Shown here: piece after piece, positions 1 through 9,148 of the stretch
Position numbering within the stretch: the first letter of the stretch is position 1
How the letters are laid out: every line of letters begins with the position of its first letter
Assembly (NCBI GenBank): GCA_040793985.1
Contig: JBFNJI010000003.1
Span: forward strand, 496,001-560,000
Length of the DNA stretch: 64,000 nucleotides
Direction: 5' to 3'
From: Thiodiazotropha sp040793985
GTDB taxonomy: Bacteria > Pseudomonadota > Gammaproteobacteria > Chromatiales > Chromatiaceae
The notes under the pieces: model-generated
Database searches by the model: none
What the model saw: the letters and a program-made list of their open reading frames with translations, nothing else
What the model was told of the DNA's origin: nothing
Translations under genes and position numbers: made by a program

Positions 1-54
1 GCGGTGATGGAGCATATGGGGGAGCGTTTCATACTGCCCATCGGCAATCAATGA
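1..54 (+). CDS. C-terminal end of a truncated unknown CDS
   Basis: From the first base, frame 1 is open for 17 codons and ends in TGA at 52-54, giving the tail AVMEHMGERFILPIGNQ. The gene starts outside the window. It is convergent with comF and stops only a few bases from comF's end. The tail is too short to assign a family, and it could also be a chance open frame. Confidence 0.35.
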   Translation, partial: AVMEHMGERFILPIGNQ

Positions 55-59
55 GGTCC

Positions 60-773
60 CTACTGATTTGACGTTCGGGCAACTGCCCAGACATCGATCC
101 GTTTTGCCCCCGCTCTTTTCAGTACCCTGCAGAGTTCGGTCACCGTGGCCCCCGTGGTGATGACATCATCCACCACGACCAGGTGCGCTCCCCTCACGTC
201 TGCGCATACCTCAAACGCCCGCCGGAGATTTTTCCGCCTGGCCTCCCGCTTCAATTCCGCCTGTGCCGGGGTATGCTTTACGCGTCTGCAGAGTCGCCAA
301 TCCTGTGGGAGCCGGTAACGCCTGGCCAGGACCCTGGCGATTTCCGCCGATTGATTGAATCCCCGTTGACGCAAGCGCAGTGGATGCAGAGGCACCGGAA
401 TCAAGAGGTCGGGCCTCTCGATTCCCTCGCCCAGACGCTCGATGAGGAACTTGGCCAGTGGCTCCGCCAGATGGAGCCTGTTGTGGAATTTGAGCATTCC
501 GATGAGTCGGTTGACCGGTGGCTGATAGGTCATGGCGGCGATGGTCTCGGTGTAGTCCGGAGGATGTGCGACACAACGGCCGCAGTGTTGCGACGACGCC
601 ACATGGGTAGGCAGAGGCAGGGCGCAACAGGGACAGGCATGGAGATTGTAAGGGAGGCTGTTGAGGCAGTGGGGGCAGAAGTGGTGTTCGAAATCCCCCC
701 CGGCGCCACAGAGGAGACAATCTCGCGGGTAGAGCAGTGACTGTATATAATTTATCCAGTTGTAGACCATCAT
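60..773 (-). CDS. comF: ComF family phosphoribosyltransferase-like protein
   Basis: The protein has an N-terminal zinc-finger-like region with repeated CxxC pairs (CLLCG, CPHC, CPCC, CGRC) followed by a type I phosphoribosyltransferase fold. Its PRPP-binding loop reads VVVDDVITTGAT. The family (ComF/GntX) takes part in DNA uptake or in using DNA as a nutrient; the exact reaction is unsettled. The ATG at 773 is chosen because AAGGA lies 5 bases before it (783-779); an upstream in-frame TTG at 803 and an ATG at 779 are less likely. The gene is divergent from bioB, an arrangement often seen in Gammaproteobacteria. Length (about 237 aa) is normal. Confidence 0.9.
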   Translation of the reverse strand: MMVYNWINYIQSLLYPRDCLLCGAGGDFEHHFCPHCLNSLPYNLHACPCCALPLPTHVASSQHCGRCVAHPPDYTETIAAMTYQPPVNRLIGMLKFHNRLHLAEPLAKFLIERLGEGIERPDLLIPVPLHPLRLRQRGFNQSAEIARVLARRYRLPQDWRLCRRVKHTPAQAELKREARRKNLRRAFEVCADVRGAHLVVVDDVITTGATVTELCRVLKRAGAKRIDVWAVARTSNQ

Positions 774-785
774 GACCATCCTTGG

Positions 786-813
786 TTGACAGGTGTGGGG
801 CAATCCTTACCAT
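786..813 (+). promoter_or_regulatory. Candidate sigma-70 promoter for the bio operon
   Basis: TTGACA (786-791), 16 bases, then TACCAT (808-813), 50 bases upstream of the bioB start. The -35 box is perfect; the -10 box matches 4 of 6. It overlaps the 5' end of divergent comF, so the two genes share a very small control region. I see no clear BirA operator. Confidence 0.4.
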
Positions 814-863
814 AGGCCCTCCGCTGTGCATTGCACCGTTCATAAGATAGAGGCTGGATCACC

Positions 864-1874
864 ATGACCGATACGATTTTACGCCACGATTGGCAGCTAC
901 ACGAGATAGAGGCGCTCTTCGATCTACCTTTCATCGATTTGCTGTTTCGGGCGCAAAGCCTGCACCGGGCCAACTTCGATCCCAATCAGGTGCAGATGAG
1001 CAGCCTGCTCAGTATCAAGACAGGTGCCTGTGCCGAAGATTGCGGCTACTGCTCCCAGAGTGCGAAACACGCCACCGGGCTCGAGGCGGAAAAGCTGATG
1101 CCCTTGGGGGATGTGGTGGCAGCGGCCGAGGCGGCGAAGGAGAAGGGTGCCAGCCGTTTCTGCATGGGCGCGGCCTGGCGCAATCCCACTGACAAGAATC
1201 TTCAGCGGGTCATCGAAATGGTCGAGGCGGTACACGCACTCGGCATGGAGACATGCCTTACCCTGGGTATGCTTACCCGGGACCAGGCGAGCCGTCTGCG
1301 TACTGCCGGTCTTGACTATTACAATCACAATCTGGATACCTCGCCGGAGTTTTATGGCAATGTGATCACCACCCGGACCTTCGACGATCGCCTGCAAACC
1401 CTGGCTCATGTCCGGGATGCGGGTATCAATGTCTGTTCAGGCGGTATTTTGGGGATGGGTGAAAGCCGACGGGATCGCGCCAGCATGCTGCGCGAACTTT
1501 GCAATCTGCCCCGCCACCCGGAGTCGGTACCGATCAATATGTTGGTGAAGGTCGAGGGTACCCCGCTCTTCGATGCCGAGGATCTCGATCCCTTGGAATT
1601 CGTACGCACCATCGCGGTGGCCCGTCTGCTGATGCCCGGCTCTTATGTGCGCCTTTCCGCCGGACGCGGCGAGATGAGTGACGAGATGCAGGCACTCTGT
1701 TTCCTCGCCGGGGCCAACTCGATCTTCTATGGCGAACGCCTGTTGACCACGGAGAATCCAGAGGCGGATCGTGATCGGCAGCTGCTGCAGCGGCTGGGGA
1801 TGAAGACCGAGCAGCTGTTGGAGACGGAGGTCAAGGCGGCCAAGGTTCCCTGCGACAAGGCCCAGGCGGGGTAG
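864..1874 (+). CDS. bioB: Biotin synthase
   Basis: Radical-SAM enzyme that inserts sulfur into dethiobiotin, the last step of biotin synthesis, in the cytoplasm. The [4Fe-4S]/SAM motif CxxxCxxC is at C56, C60 and C63. The conserved segment around YNHNLDTSPEFY is present, as expected for BioB, and the length (336 aa) is typical. It is the first gene of a bioB-bioF-bioH-bioC-bioD operon; bioF starts 34 bases downstream. A GAGG ribosome site sits before the ATG. No lesion or unusual composition is seen. Confidence 0.97.
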   Translation: MTDTILRHDWQLHEIEALFDLPFIDLLFRAQSLHRANFDPNQVQMSSLLSIKTGACAEDCGYCSQSAKHATGLEAEKLMPLGDVVAAAEAAKEKGASRFCMGAAWRNPTDKNLQRVIEMVEAVHALGMETCLTLGMLTRDQASRLRTAGLDYYNHNLDTSPEFYGNVITTRTFDDRLQTLAHVRDAGINVCSGGILGMGESRRDRASMLRELCNLPRHPESVPINMLVKVEGTPLFDAEDLDPLEFVRTIAVARLLMPGSYVRLSAGRGEMSDEMQALCFLAGANSIFYGERLLTTENPEADRDRQLLQRLGMKTEQLLETEVKAAKVPCDKAQAG

Positions 1875-1907
1875 CTTGGCTTTGTCGTCGATCGCTTTGC
1901 AAAATCC

Positions 1908-3068
1908 ATGAACCGGCTGATCCAGGCGCTGCAGGCGCGCCGCAGCCAGGGGCTCTATCGGAGTCGTCGCGTGGTGTCGACACCCCAACAACCGGAGCTG
2001 ATGGTGGACGGCAAGCGGGTCACCGCCTTCTGCAGTAACGATTACCTCGGTCTGGCCAGTCACCCGGAAGTGGTGGAGGCGATGCGCCAAGGTGCCGCCA
2101 AATATGGGGTTGGCAGCGGTGCGGCACACCTGATCACAGGCCATAACAGCTCCCACCATCGCCTCGAAGAGGCCTTGGCGGAATTCACCGGAAGGCCGAG
2201 GGTACTGCTCTTTTCCACCGGCTACATGGCCAACCTGGGAGTGATCAGCGCCCTCCTGAAGTCGGGTGACAGCCTCTTCGAGGATCGCCTCAACCACGCC
2301 TCCCTGGTAGACGCCGGACAGCTTACCCGGGCGAAAATGATACGCTACCAGCATGCCCATCCACAGAGCCTGGAGCAGCAGCTGACACGCTGCGGCGACG
2401 GTCAGGCATTGATTGCCACGGATGGGGTGTTCAGCATGGATGGCGATCTGGCGCCCATGCCGGAGTTGCTGGAGCTGGCGCGTAGCCACCGGGCCTGGTT
2501 GATGGTGGACGATGCCCATGGCCTAGGCGTATTGGGCGAGCAGGGCGGCGGTATCCTCAGCCATTTCGGTCTCGGCGTCGATGATGTGGAGATATTGATG
2601 GGAACCCTGGGTAAGGGATTCGGTACCTATGGCGCCTTTGTCGCCGGTAGCGAGACGTTGATCGAAACCCTGATCCAACAGGCAAGAAGCTATATCTATA
2701 CCACCGCACCGCCGGCCGCACTGGCGGAGGCGACCCTGGTCAGCCTGCGCCTTGCACAACAGGAGAGCTGGCGACGGGCGCGCCTGCAGTGCCTGATCAG
2801 GGATTTTCGCCAGGGCGTGAAGCAGATTGGTCTGCCGCTGATGGAATCGATTACCCCGATCCAACCCATATTGGCGGGATCGACCCGGCAGGCCCTGGCC
2901 TGGAGCCGCAAGCTCGAGGAGCAGGGGGTGTTGGTCAGCGCGATTCGGCCGCCGACAGTACCGGAGGGAAGCGCCCGACTCCGTGTCACATTCAGTGCCA
3001 ACCATACGGATCGACAGCTGGAGCGTCTCTTGGATGCCCTCTCCAAGCTGCCGCGGGAGATGGCATGA
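1908..3068 (+). CDS. bioF: 8-amino-7-oxononanoate synthase
   Basis: PLP-dependent alpha-oxoamine synthase that condenses pimeloyl-ACP with L-alanine, the first ring-assembly step of biotin synthesis. The PLP-binding lysine is K236 in GTLGKGFGTYG; the cofactor-contact motif DDAHGLGVLG is at about 201-210. At 386 aa it has the usual family length. No strong ribosome site precedes the ATG, which fits translation coupled to bioB. Its stop codon overlaps the bioH start in an ATGA. Confidence 0.96.
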   Translation: MNRLIQALQARRSQGLYRSRRVVSTPQQPELMVDGKRVTAFCSNDYLGLASHPEVVEAMRQGAAKYGVGSGAAHLITGHNSSHHRLEEALAEFTGRPRVLLFSTGYMANLGVISALLKSGDSLFEDRLNHASLVDAGQLTRAKMIRYQHAHPQSLEQQLTRCGDGQALIATDGVFSMDGDLAPMPELLELARSHRAWLMVDDAHGLGVLGEQGGGILSHFGLGVDDVEILMGTLGKGFGTYGAFVAGSETLIETLIQQARSYIYTTAPPAALAEATLVSLRLAQQESWRRARLQCLIRDFRQGVKQIGLPLMESITPIQPILAGSTRQALAWSRKLEEQGVLVSAIRPPTVPEGSARLRVTFSANHTDRQLERLLDALSKLPREMA

Positions 3069-3838
3069 GGCTGGCGATCGAACAACAGGGAGAGGGAGCG
3101 GAGCTGGTATTGCTTCATGGTTGGGGTATGAACTCCGCCGTCTGGGCCGGGTTTGCCGAGGACCTGGCCGCTGATTACAGGGTCAGCCGGATAGACTTAC
3201 CGGGGCATGGCCATAGCCCCTTTGACGAACAGCATAAGCTCACGGCTTGGGCAGCCGCCTGTCTCGAAGTCGCGCCTGAGCGTGCGATCTGGATCGGCTG
3301 GTCACTGGGGTCCATGGTTGCCCTGCAGTCGGCTTTGTTGGCCCCAGACCGGGTCGAGGGGGTTGTCGCAATGGCAGGCATGCCATGCTTCGTCAAGGCC
3401 CTGAATTGGCAACATGCCATGGCGGCGGAGACCCTCGATCAATTCATACAGACCCTGCGCAAGAACCATCGTCAGACCCTTGAGCGCTTCCTTGCCCTGC
3501 AGACGATGAACAGTGTTCAGGCGACACGCCTGCTGAAGCGTCTCAAGGCGCTGTTGCGGGAGCGGCCCGAACCAGTACCGGAAGCACTGCAGACCGGGCT
3601 TGAGCTCTTGAAATCGGTCGATCTTCGAGAGCGACTGGGCGATCTGAGTTGTCCGACAACCTGGGTCTATGGCAGCCGGGACACCCTGGCGCCGGCCAGC
3701 GCAAGCACTGATCTGCGCCGATGGTTACCGCAGGCGGAGATGCATATCCTGGAGGGTGCCGGGCATACCCCGTTTCTCTCCCACCCGCAAGAGACAGCGC
3801 AATTGTTGAGGCGCAGCCTGGGGTCGATGCATGGATAG
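3065..3838 (+). CDS. bioH: Pimeloyl-ACP methyl ester carboxylesterase
   Basis: Alpha/beta hydrolase that removes the methyl group from pimeloyl-ACP methyl ester, ending the BioC-BioH pathway to pimeloyl-ACP. The visible catalytic triad is S80 (GWSLG), D206 (GSRDTLAP) and H234 (GAGHTPF), and the oxyanion region is HGWGMNS. The ATG at 3065 overlaps the bioF stop by four bases, and the HGWG motif lies at the expected distance from this start. An open frame runs further upstream inside bioF but is not homologous to BioH. It overlaps bioC by 8 bases. BioH is inside the bio operon here, unlike in E. coli. Confidence 0.95.
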   Translation: MRLAIEQQGEGAELVLLHGWGMNSAVWAGFAEDLAADYRVSRIDLPGHGHSPFDEQHKLTAWAAACLEVAPERAIWIGWSLGSMVALQSALLAPDRVEGVVAMAGMPCFVKALNWQHAMAAETLDQFIQTLRKNHRQTLERFLALQTMNSVQATRLLKRLKALLRERPEPVPEALQTGLELLKSVDLRERLGDLSCPTTWVYGSRDTLAPASASTDLRRWLPQAEMHILEGAGHTPFLSHPQETAQLLRRSLGSMHG

Positions 3839-4706
3839 GCGGTTTGGCGGGATCATAGACAAGCGGCAGGCGCGCGTGGCCTTCTCGCGGGCTGCCAGCC
3901 GCTATGATGAGGTGGCGCTACTGCAACGCGAGATTGGCCAGCGGATGTTACAGAGACTGACCTACATCCGCCATCAGCCAAAGGTCGTGCTCGATGTTGG
4001 CGCCGGCACCGGAGAGGCGACCCTGGGACTGAAAAAACACTACCGGAAGGCACGCGTCGTCGCCCTCGACTTTGCCCTGCCGATGCTGCAACGGGCACGC
4101 AAGCGGGGTGGATGGCTGGCAAGGCCAAGCTGTGTCTGCGGTGATGCGGAGCAGTTGCCCCTGGCCGATCGATCGGTGGATATGATCTTCTCCAATGCAG
4201 CACTGCAGTGGTGCAACGATCTACAAGGCACCTTCACTGAATTCCTTCGGGTATTGCGCCCGAATGGCATGCTGCTATTCTCCACATTCGGCCCCGATAC
4301 CCTGAGCGAGCTGCGCGCGAGTTGGTCAAAGGTGGACGGTCATAGCCATGTCAGCCCGTTTCCCGACATGCATGACGTGGGGGACGCCATGGTGCGGGCC
4401 GGTTTGGCGGAGCCGGTGGTGGATGTGGATCGGATGCGGCTTACCTACGACGATGTCTCCTCGCTGATGCGTGACCTGAAAACCCTGGGTGCCCACAACG
4501 TCACTAGCGACCGGCCACGGGGTTTGACCGGGAAGGGCAGATTGCAGGCGATGTGCGAGGCCTATGAAGCATTCCGCGCGGATGACAATAAACTGCCAGC
4601 CAGTTATGAGGTTGTCTATGGACACGCCTGGGCACCCAGGCAACGTCAGGTGGATGGTGCCACCACCATTCCCCTGGATCAGATCGGCAGGGGAGGGGTA
4701 GGCTAG
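3831..4706 (+). CDS. bioC: Malonyl-ACP O-methyltransferase
   Basis: SAM-dependent methyltransferase that caps malonyl-ACP so that fatty acid synthesis can build the pimelate chain. SAM motif I is VLDVGAGTGEATL (about 53-65). The later segments SNAALQWCND and FSTFGPDTLSELR are typical of BioC. Length is 291 aa, somewhat longer than the E. coli protein, with the extra residues at the C-terminus. It overlaps bioH by 8 bases and is followed by bioD after 2 bases, so the group is translationally coupled. Confidence 0.95.
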   Translation: MDRRFGGIIDKRQARVAFSRAASRYDEVALLQREIGQRMLQRLTYIRHQPKVVLDVGAGTGEATLGLKKHYRKARVVALDFALPMLQRARKRGGWLARPSCVCGDAEQLPLADRSVDMIFSNAALQWCNDLQGTFTEFLRVLRPNGMLLFSTFGPDTLSELRASWSKVDGHSHVSPFPDMHDVGDAMVRAGLAEPVVDVDRMRLTYDDVSSLMRDLKTLGAHNVTSDRPRGLTGKGRLQAMCEAYEAFRADDNKLPASYEVVYGHAWAPRQRQVDGATTIPLDQIGRGGVG

Positions 4707-4708
4707 GT

Positions 4709-5395
4709 ATGACTGGCGGGCTGTTTGTTACCGGCACCGATACAGGGTGCGGCAAGACTGAAGTCACCCTGGGTATGATGCACAACCTGCAGCAGCAGGG
4801 TGAAACAGTGTTGGGGATGAAACCTATCGCCACGGGCGCAGCGCCTACCGCTGAGGGGCTGCGCAATGAGGATGCCCTGCGCATACAGGGGCAGGGCAGT
4901 CTCGATCTCCCCTATGAGGTGGTGAATCCGTTGGTATTCGAGCCCCCTATCGCCCCCCATCTCGCTGCCAAGGCATCTGCGCAACCGATCAGGCTGGATG
5001 AGATTCTGCTGGGTTACCAGCGGATACAGGAGATCGCCAACAGGGTGGTGGTGGAGGGTGTCGGCGGTTGGCATGTACCCCTGGGTGATGGCATCACCCT
5101 CGCCGACCTGGCCCTGGCCCTCGATCTGCCAATGATCCTGGTGGTGGGTATACGTCTGGGCTGTATCAATCACGCCCTGATGACCGCCGAGTGCATGCTC
5201 AACAGCGGTGTCCGTTTCGAAGGCTGGGTGGCGAACCTGGTCGATCCCGGGATGCGGGCCGTCGATGAGAACATCATGACCCTGCAGGCATGGCTTCCTG
5301 CGCCCTGTCTGGGCGAGATTCCCTATCTGGAGCCAGCTACACCCGAGCAGATTGCGGGCTATCTCGATGGGCCTTTATTGTCGGCCATTCAGTAG
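4709..5395 (+). CDS. bioD: Dethiobiotin synthetase
   Basis: ATP-dependent carboxylase that closes the ureido ring of dethiobiotin from 7,8-diaminononanoate. The P-loop GTDTGCGKT lies at residues 9-17, and the conserved VVEGVGGWHVPL segment is present. At 228 aa it is the normal size. It is the last gene of the bio operon. No bioA lies in the window, so the 7,8-diaminononanoate aminotransferase must be encoded elsewhere or replaced. Confidence 0.95.
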   Translation: MTGGLFVTGTDTGCGKTEVTLGMMHNLQQQGETVLGMKPIATGAAPTAEGLRNEDALRIQGQGSLDLPYEVVNPLVFEPPIAPHLAAKASAQPIRLDEILLGYQRIQEIANRVVVEGVGGWHVPLGDGITLADLALALDLPMILVVGIRLGCINHALMTAECMLNSGVRFEGWVANLVDPGMRAVDENIMTLQAWLPAPCLGEIPYLEPATPEQIAGYLDGPLLSAIQ

Positions 5396-5433
5396 AACCT
5401 GGCGTAGTCCCCTCAGGATCCTGCCGGTCGGCA

Positions 5434-8400
5434 TCAGATGAGCCTTTCGAGTTCCTGCAGCAGATCCGTTTTCAATCCCCTGAGTGCCTGCATATTCTGT
5501 TGAAAATCATATTTACCGGGTGGCGGGTTGGCATTGCAGAGCTTACGGGCCAGGTCATGTATCCGGTTGTGCAGTGTCTCTACACGTTTAAATACGGGGG
5601 AGTCACCATACTGTCTATACCCGTAGTGGTGGAGCCACTTGCCGAAGCGGCACTCATGGGAATCCAGCTTGAGCTCGGGAACCTGGCTGCCCTGCATACA
5701 GCGTTCAACCTGGCGGATCCAGGCGCGATGCTCGACCGCTGCAAAAAGCAGGGGTATATCCTCCCTGCGCACAGCATCCTGCTGGGTCCATTGCGGGTCC
5801 GGGCGCCATTTGTTTATCCAGCCGGGAAGGTCGCTGGCGGGCATTGGCCGCGCAATCATGAAGCCCTGGGCCTGTTCGCAGCCCAGCTGCAGCAGTAACC
5901 TGCCGTGTGCAATGGTCTCGACGCCTTCAGCAATGGCCACCCGTCGGAAAGCGGTGGCGAGGCCCAGTACACCCTCGAGGATAGCCAGGTCCTCCGGGTC
6001 GTCGAGCATGTCACGGACAAAGCTCTGGTCGATCTTGAGAAAGCTTGCGGGAAGCAGCTTGAGATAGGTGAGTGAGGAGTAGCCGGTGCCAAAATCATCC
6101 AGGGCGCACTCCACCCCCATATCACTGCAGGTCTTTATGACCTCGGAGACCTGTGCCATATCCTCGAGGGCGCTGGACTCGAGGACCTCGAGTTCCAGGC
6201 GCTTGGGATCGATCCCGGGATGGGATTGAAGGTGTTTGCGAAGCTGGTGGACGAAATCGCCCTTTTGCAGGAAGCGGGCACCAATGTTGATACTGATCGA
6301 GAGGTTGAGCTGTTCTGCCTGCCACGCATCCAATTGCTTGAGCGCACGCTCCAAAACCCATTTATCCAGCGATACGGCAAGCTCCTCGTTCTCGATGATC
6401 GGCAGAAACTCTCCCGGTTGCAGCAGACCGCGTTGCGGATGCCGCCATCGTATCAGCGCTTCCACACCCATTATCTCGCCACTGCGCATGTTGACCTTGG
6501 GCTGAAAGTGGAGCAGGAATTCGTTATTCCGCAGGCCTTCCCGAATCCGTGATATCGACTCATGGTAGCCACGTAAACCCCGATATTTATCCGTCTCGAA
6601 GAAGTGGTAGCGACTCTTGCCCGTCACTTTAGCGCTATACATCGCCTGGTCGGCCTGACGCAACAGCTGATCCGCGTCCACATCCTCGGATTGGGGATAG
6701 AAGGTGACACCGATACTGGCTGATACCTGCAGATTCAGGTCGCCCACATGAACCGGTTGTGCGGCGGCGGAGAGCATGCGTTCCAACAATGGAATACTAT
6801 CCTTGCTATCCTTCAGATCGACCAAAACCGCCACGAATTCATCGCCCCCCAGGCGGGCGATGGTGTCGCCATCCCGTAAAATATCCTTCACCCGTTGGGC
6901 GAGTGCGACAAGAAAGAGGTCGCCGGTGTCATGACCGTAGTTGTCGTTGATCTCCTTGAAACCGTCGAGATCGAGATAGGCCACGGCCAGTTGCCCGCCG
7001 CGGCGGTTGACCTGGGCCATGGTCTGGTTCAGGCGGTCTGCCAGCAAGGTACGGTTCGGCAGGCTGGTGAGGCTGTCATGATAGGCGACATGTTCAAGCC
7101 GGGTCTTCTTCTCCTGCAACTCCTGCTGGGTATGGATATGTGCGGTGATATCCCGTGAGGCCTGGACCATACCCGATACCTGTTGTTGTTCGTCGAACAG
7201 TGGCGAACCCACCACTTCGAAGAGGCGTTCACTGCCGTCAGCTCTCTTGTGGTGATGCATCACGGTCACCGGTTTTCTGGTCTTCAGAACTACATCCAGC
7301 GGGCAGGTGTAGTCGCTGCCATCACAGGGAAGCTTGCGTTCGTGGCTGACCTGGTAGCATTTGTTTTGTGATTGGGAATCGGTGACAAACGGCGTTTGTT
7401 CTGCAGCCTTGTTCATCAGTTTGATGTTGTAGTCCCTGTCCACCACCATGATCGGATCGGCCACACCGTCGATAATGGACTGCATGAACTGATGCTCGGC
7501 CAGAATGCGCTGCTCTGCCAGTATCCGTTCAGTGATGTCGGTGGCGATCTCCATACGTACCAGTCGGCCGTCGGGCCACTGAATCGCCTGGTCGCGACAG
7601 TCTAGCCATTCGTCACTCTCTTTGATGTAACGTTCCCATGCGTGCACACCGGTTGGTTGGCCCTCACTGTTCAGCAAGTGAGTGTTGGTGCAAAAATCAC
7701 AGGGTCCCTCGTGATTGTTCTGCATCATCTTCCAGCAGATGTCTCCAACACGGTCACCCCAGCGAGCGGTGGCGTTTTGATTCATGAAAAGCACTTCGTG
7801 GCTCTCCATGTCCGATACATAAACCGAGGCGTCGAGGGTATTGAGGACCGCGGTAAAGCGGTCGTGGGATTCCCGAAGTTGATTTTCCGACTGCAGGCGC
7901 ACGGCGATCTCTCTGGCCAATTCGGCATTCATGTCAGTCAGCTGATGGGTGCGCTCGTCAACGATCAACTCCAGGTCGCGCTTGTGCGTTTCGAGCATCT
8001 CCTGTGCCTGAATGCGCTCGTTGATTTCAACGTTGAGGTTTTCGATCAATCGCTGGTTGTCCCGTTGCAGACTCAATGTCTGCAGCAGGATACGATTGGT
8101 ATTGATGGCTGCATTGATCACCAGGAGCGTATAGATGATGAGCGCGGCGAGCAGCAAGGCAGTGCCATGGTGCTGCCATTGCGAGATGATCAGTAACAGT
8201 GTTATCGCCGGTGGAATGCTGGCGCAGAAAAACGCCGTCAATACCGCGGAGAGAACGGGCACCGTGGCCGCCATGATGCCGAGCACGATCATCACGATAA
8301 CGATCCTGTAAGCGGGATCCTCGGTAATCGCTGCAAAGAGACTGACCCCGGCCCAGCCTATTCCGGCGAGCAAGGCAGAGCCGATGATCAGGCTTGCCCA

Positions 8401-8679
8401 GGTGTTTCCGTGGTGGCGTTCATGGTGTTTTCTGTAATAGAGATAGAGGGCCATGCGTGTGAGTGCCACGAATAACATGTAGCCGGCCCATAGGTTGAGT
8501 GTCGAATTGGGTACGGCTCCATCCAGACCTATCCAGGCGAGGATGATGACAGAGAGGATGGCAAGTGTTGAGGCTAGCGCATTGGCATATATCAGTTTGA
8601 TCTGCTCTGTGAAGAGCCCAGTCCCTGGATGGTCCGCTTTTTCCCTCGCCACACCGGCTGTATTGAGGTTAGGTAGCAT
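5434..8679 (-). CDS. Membrane PAS-PAS-GGDEF-EAL-CZB c-di-GMP sensor protein
   Basis: A 1081-aa protein. Hydrophobic segments (about 28-195) form a membrane sensor region. A coiled coil (about 200-270) and two PAS-like domains (about 270-385 and 395-515) follow. Then come a GGDEF domain with intact GGDEF at 611-615 and an inhibitory RxxD site at 602-605, and an EAL domain (EALIRWRHP from 740, DDFGTGYSS from 861, LKID, AEGVET). The C-terminus (about 980-1050) fits a CZB zinc-binding domain: H984, C1010 in CRFGKWL, H1037 and H1041. Both catalytic domains look competent, so it may make or break c-di-GMP. Both PAS regions are cysteine-rich. GGAG lies 8 bases before the ATG. It is convergent with bioD and monocistronic. 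Confidence 0.9.
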   Translation of the reverse strand: MLPNLNTAGVAREKADHPGTGLFTEQIKLIYANALASTLAILSVIILAWIGLDGAVPNSTLNLWAGYMLFVALTRMALYLYYRKHHERHHGNTWASLIIGSALLAGIGWAGVSLFAAITEDPAYRIVIVMIVLGIMAATVPVLSAVLTAFFCASIPPAITLLLIISQWQHHGTALLLAALIIYTLLVINAAINTNRILLQTLSLQRDNQRLIENLNVEINERIQAQEMLETHKRDLELIVDERTHQLTDMNAELAREIAVRLQSENQLRESHDRFTAVLNTLDASVYVSDMESHEVLFMNQNATARWGDRVGDICWKMMQNNHEGPCDFCTNTHLLNSEGQPTGVHAWERYIKESDEWLDCRDQAIQWPDGRLVRMEIATDITERILAEQRILAEHQFMQSIIDGVADPIMVVDRDYNIKLMNKAAEQTPFVTDSQSQNKCYQVSHERKLPCDGSDYTCPLDVVLKTRKPVTVMHHHKRADGSERLFEVVGSPLFDEQQQVSGMVQASRDITAHIHTQQELQEKKTRLEHVAYHDSLTSLPNRTLLADRLNQTMAQVNRRGGQLAVAYLDLDGFKEINDNYGHDTGDLFLVALAQRVKDILRDGDTIARLGGDEFVAVLVDLKDSKDSIPLLERMLSAAAQPVHVGDLNLQVSASIGVTFYPQSEDVDADQLLRQADQAMYSAKVTGKSRYHFFETDKYRGLRGYHESISRIREGLRNNEFLLHFQPKVNMRSGEIMGVEALIRWRHPQRGLLQPGEFLPIIENEELAVSLDKWVLERALKQLDAWQAEQLNLSISINIGARFLQKGDFVHQLRKHLQSHPGIDPKRLELEVLESSALEDMAQVSEVIKTCSDMGVECALDDFGTGYSSLTYLKLLPASFLKIDQSFVRDMLDDPEDLAILEGVLGLATAFRRVAIAEGVETIAHGRLLLQLGCEQAQGFMIARPMPASDLPGWINKWRPDPQWTQQDAVRREDIPLLFAAVEHRAWIRQVERCMQGSQVPELKLDSHECRFGKWLHHYGYRQYGDSPVFKRVETLHNRIHDLARKLCNANPPPGKYDFQQNMQALRGLKTDLLQELERLI

Positions 8680-9148
8680 TTAGGCCGCTCCAGAAGGCGC
8701 CGTTTGATCATAGTACTGTTTAAAGGATAGGTGATGAACCCTGCTATGGATATGGGACAAAATTCCTGCCTGGGACTGTATCGAATTTTCTGATCTGTTC
8801 CTTGATATTGAACAAGCCGGCACCATCTTTTTCGAGTTTGGGAATAATAATCTTTTATTGGCTTTCGCCATTTTCACTGGAAGATCGCGAGGGGCGCTGT
8901 GCCCCGGTGTGGGGTTGAGTTAAAGCGGTTTCCATTGCGCCTGAATGACAGGCGGCCAGCACAGCAACGATCAGGAATCGAGGGGGCAACACAGCCGCCG
9001 ACAATGGGAAATTAGTTCTGTGCCGCGAAGGGATATTTACCGCCGGGACTCAGGAAAAGGGAGCATGGCATGGCGTTACCGTAGTTTGTCGATTGCTGTT
9101 TTGAGTTCATGTTGCAGTCAGGTTTTGATGCAAGCGAATGCATGTTTT
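8680..9148. other. Intergenic stretch of 469 bases without a convincing gene
   Basis: This lies between the GGDEF/EAL gene and the amidotransferase gene. Short open frames exist on both strands, including a 65-codon minus-strand frame whose TAA touches the ATG at 8679, but none resembles a known protein. A small GC hairpin (GGGGC-GCTGT-GCCCC) sits near 8893-8907. It presumably holds the promoter and leader of the sensor gene; no strong -35/-10 pair is obvious. Confidence 0.4.

Noticed and set aside
183..740. Plus-strand open frame of 185 codons
   Set aside because: It lies wholly antisense to comF, which has clear family motifs; its composition is that of a shadow frame.
774..863. BirA-type operator between comF and bioB
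   Set aside because: No TTGTAAACC/GGTTTACAA-like inverted repeat is present; only a sigma-70-like promoter can be read.
1437..2519. Minus-strand open frame of 360 codons across bioB and bioF
   Set aside because: It is antisense to two well-supported enzymes and shows no family features.
5290..5898. Plus-strand open frame overlapping the bioD end and the sensor gene end
   Set aside because: It is out of frame with bioD and antisense to the EAL/CZB gene; no ribosome site or domain.
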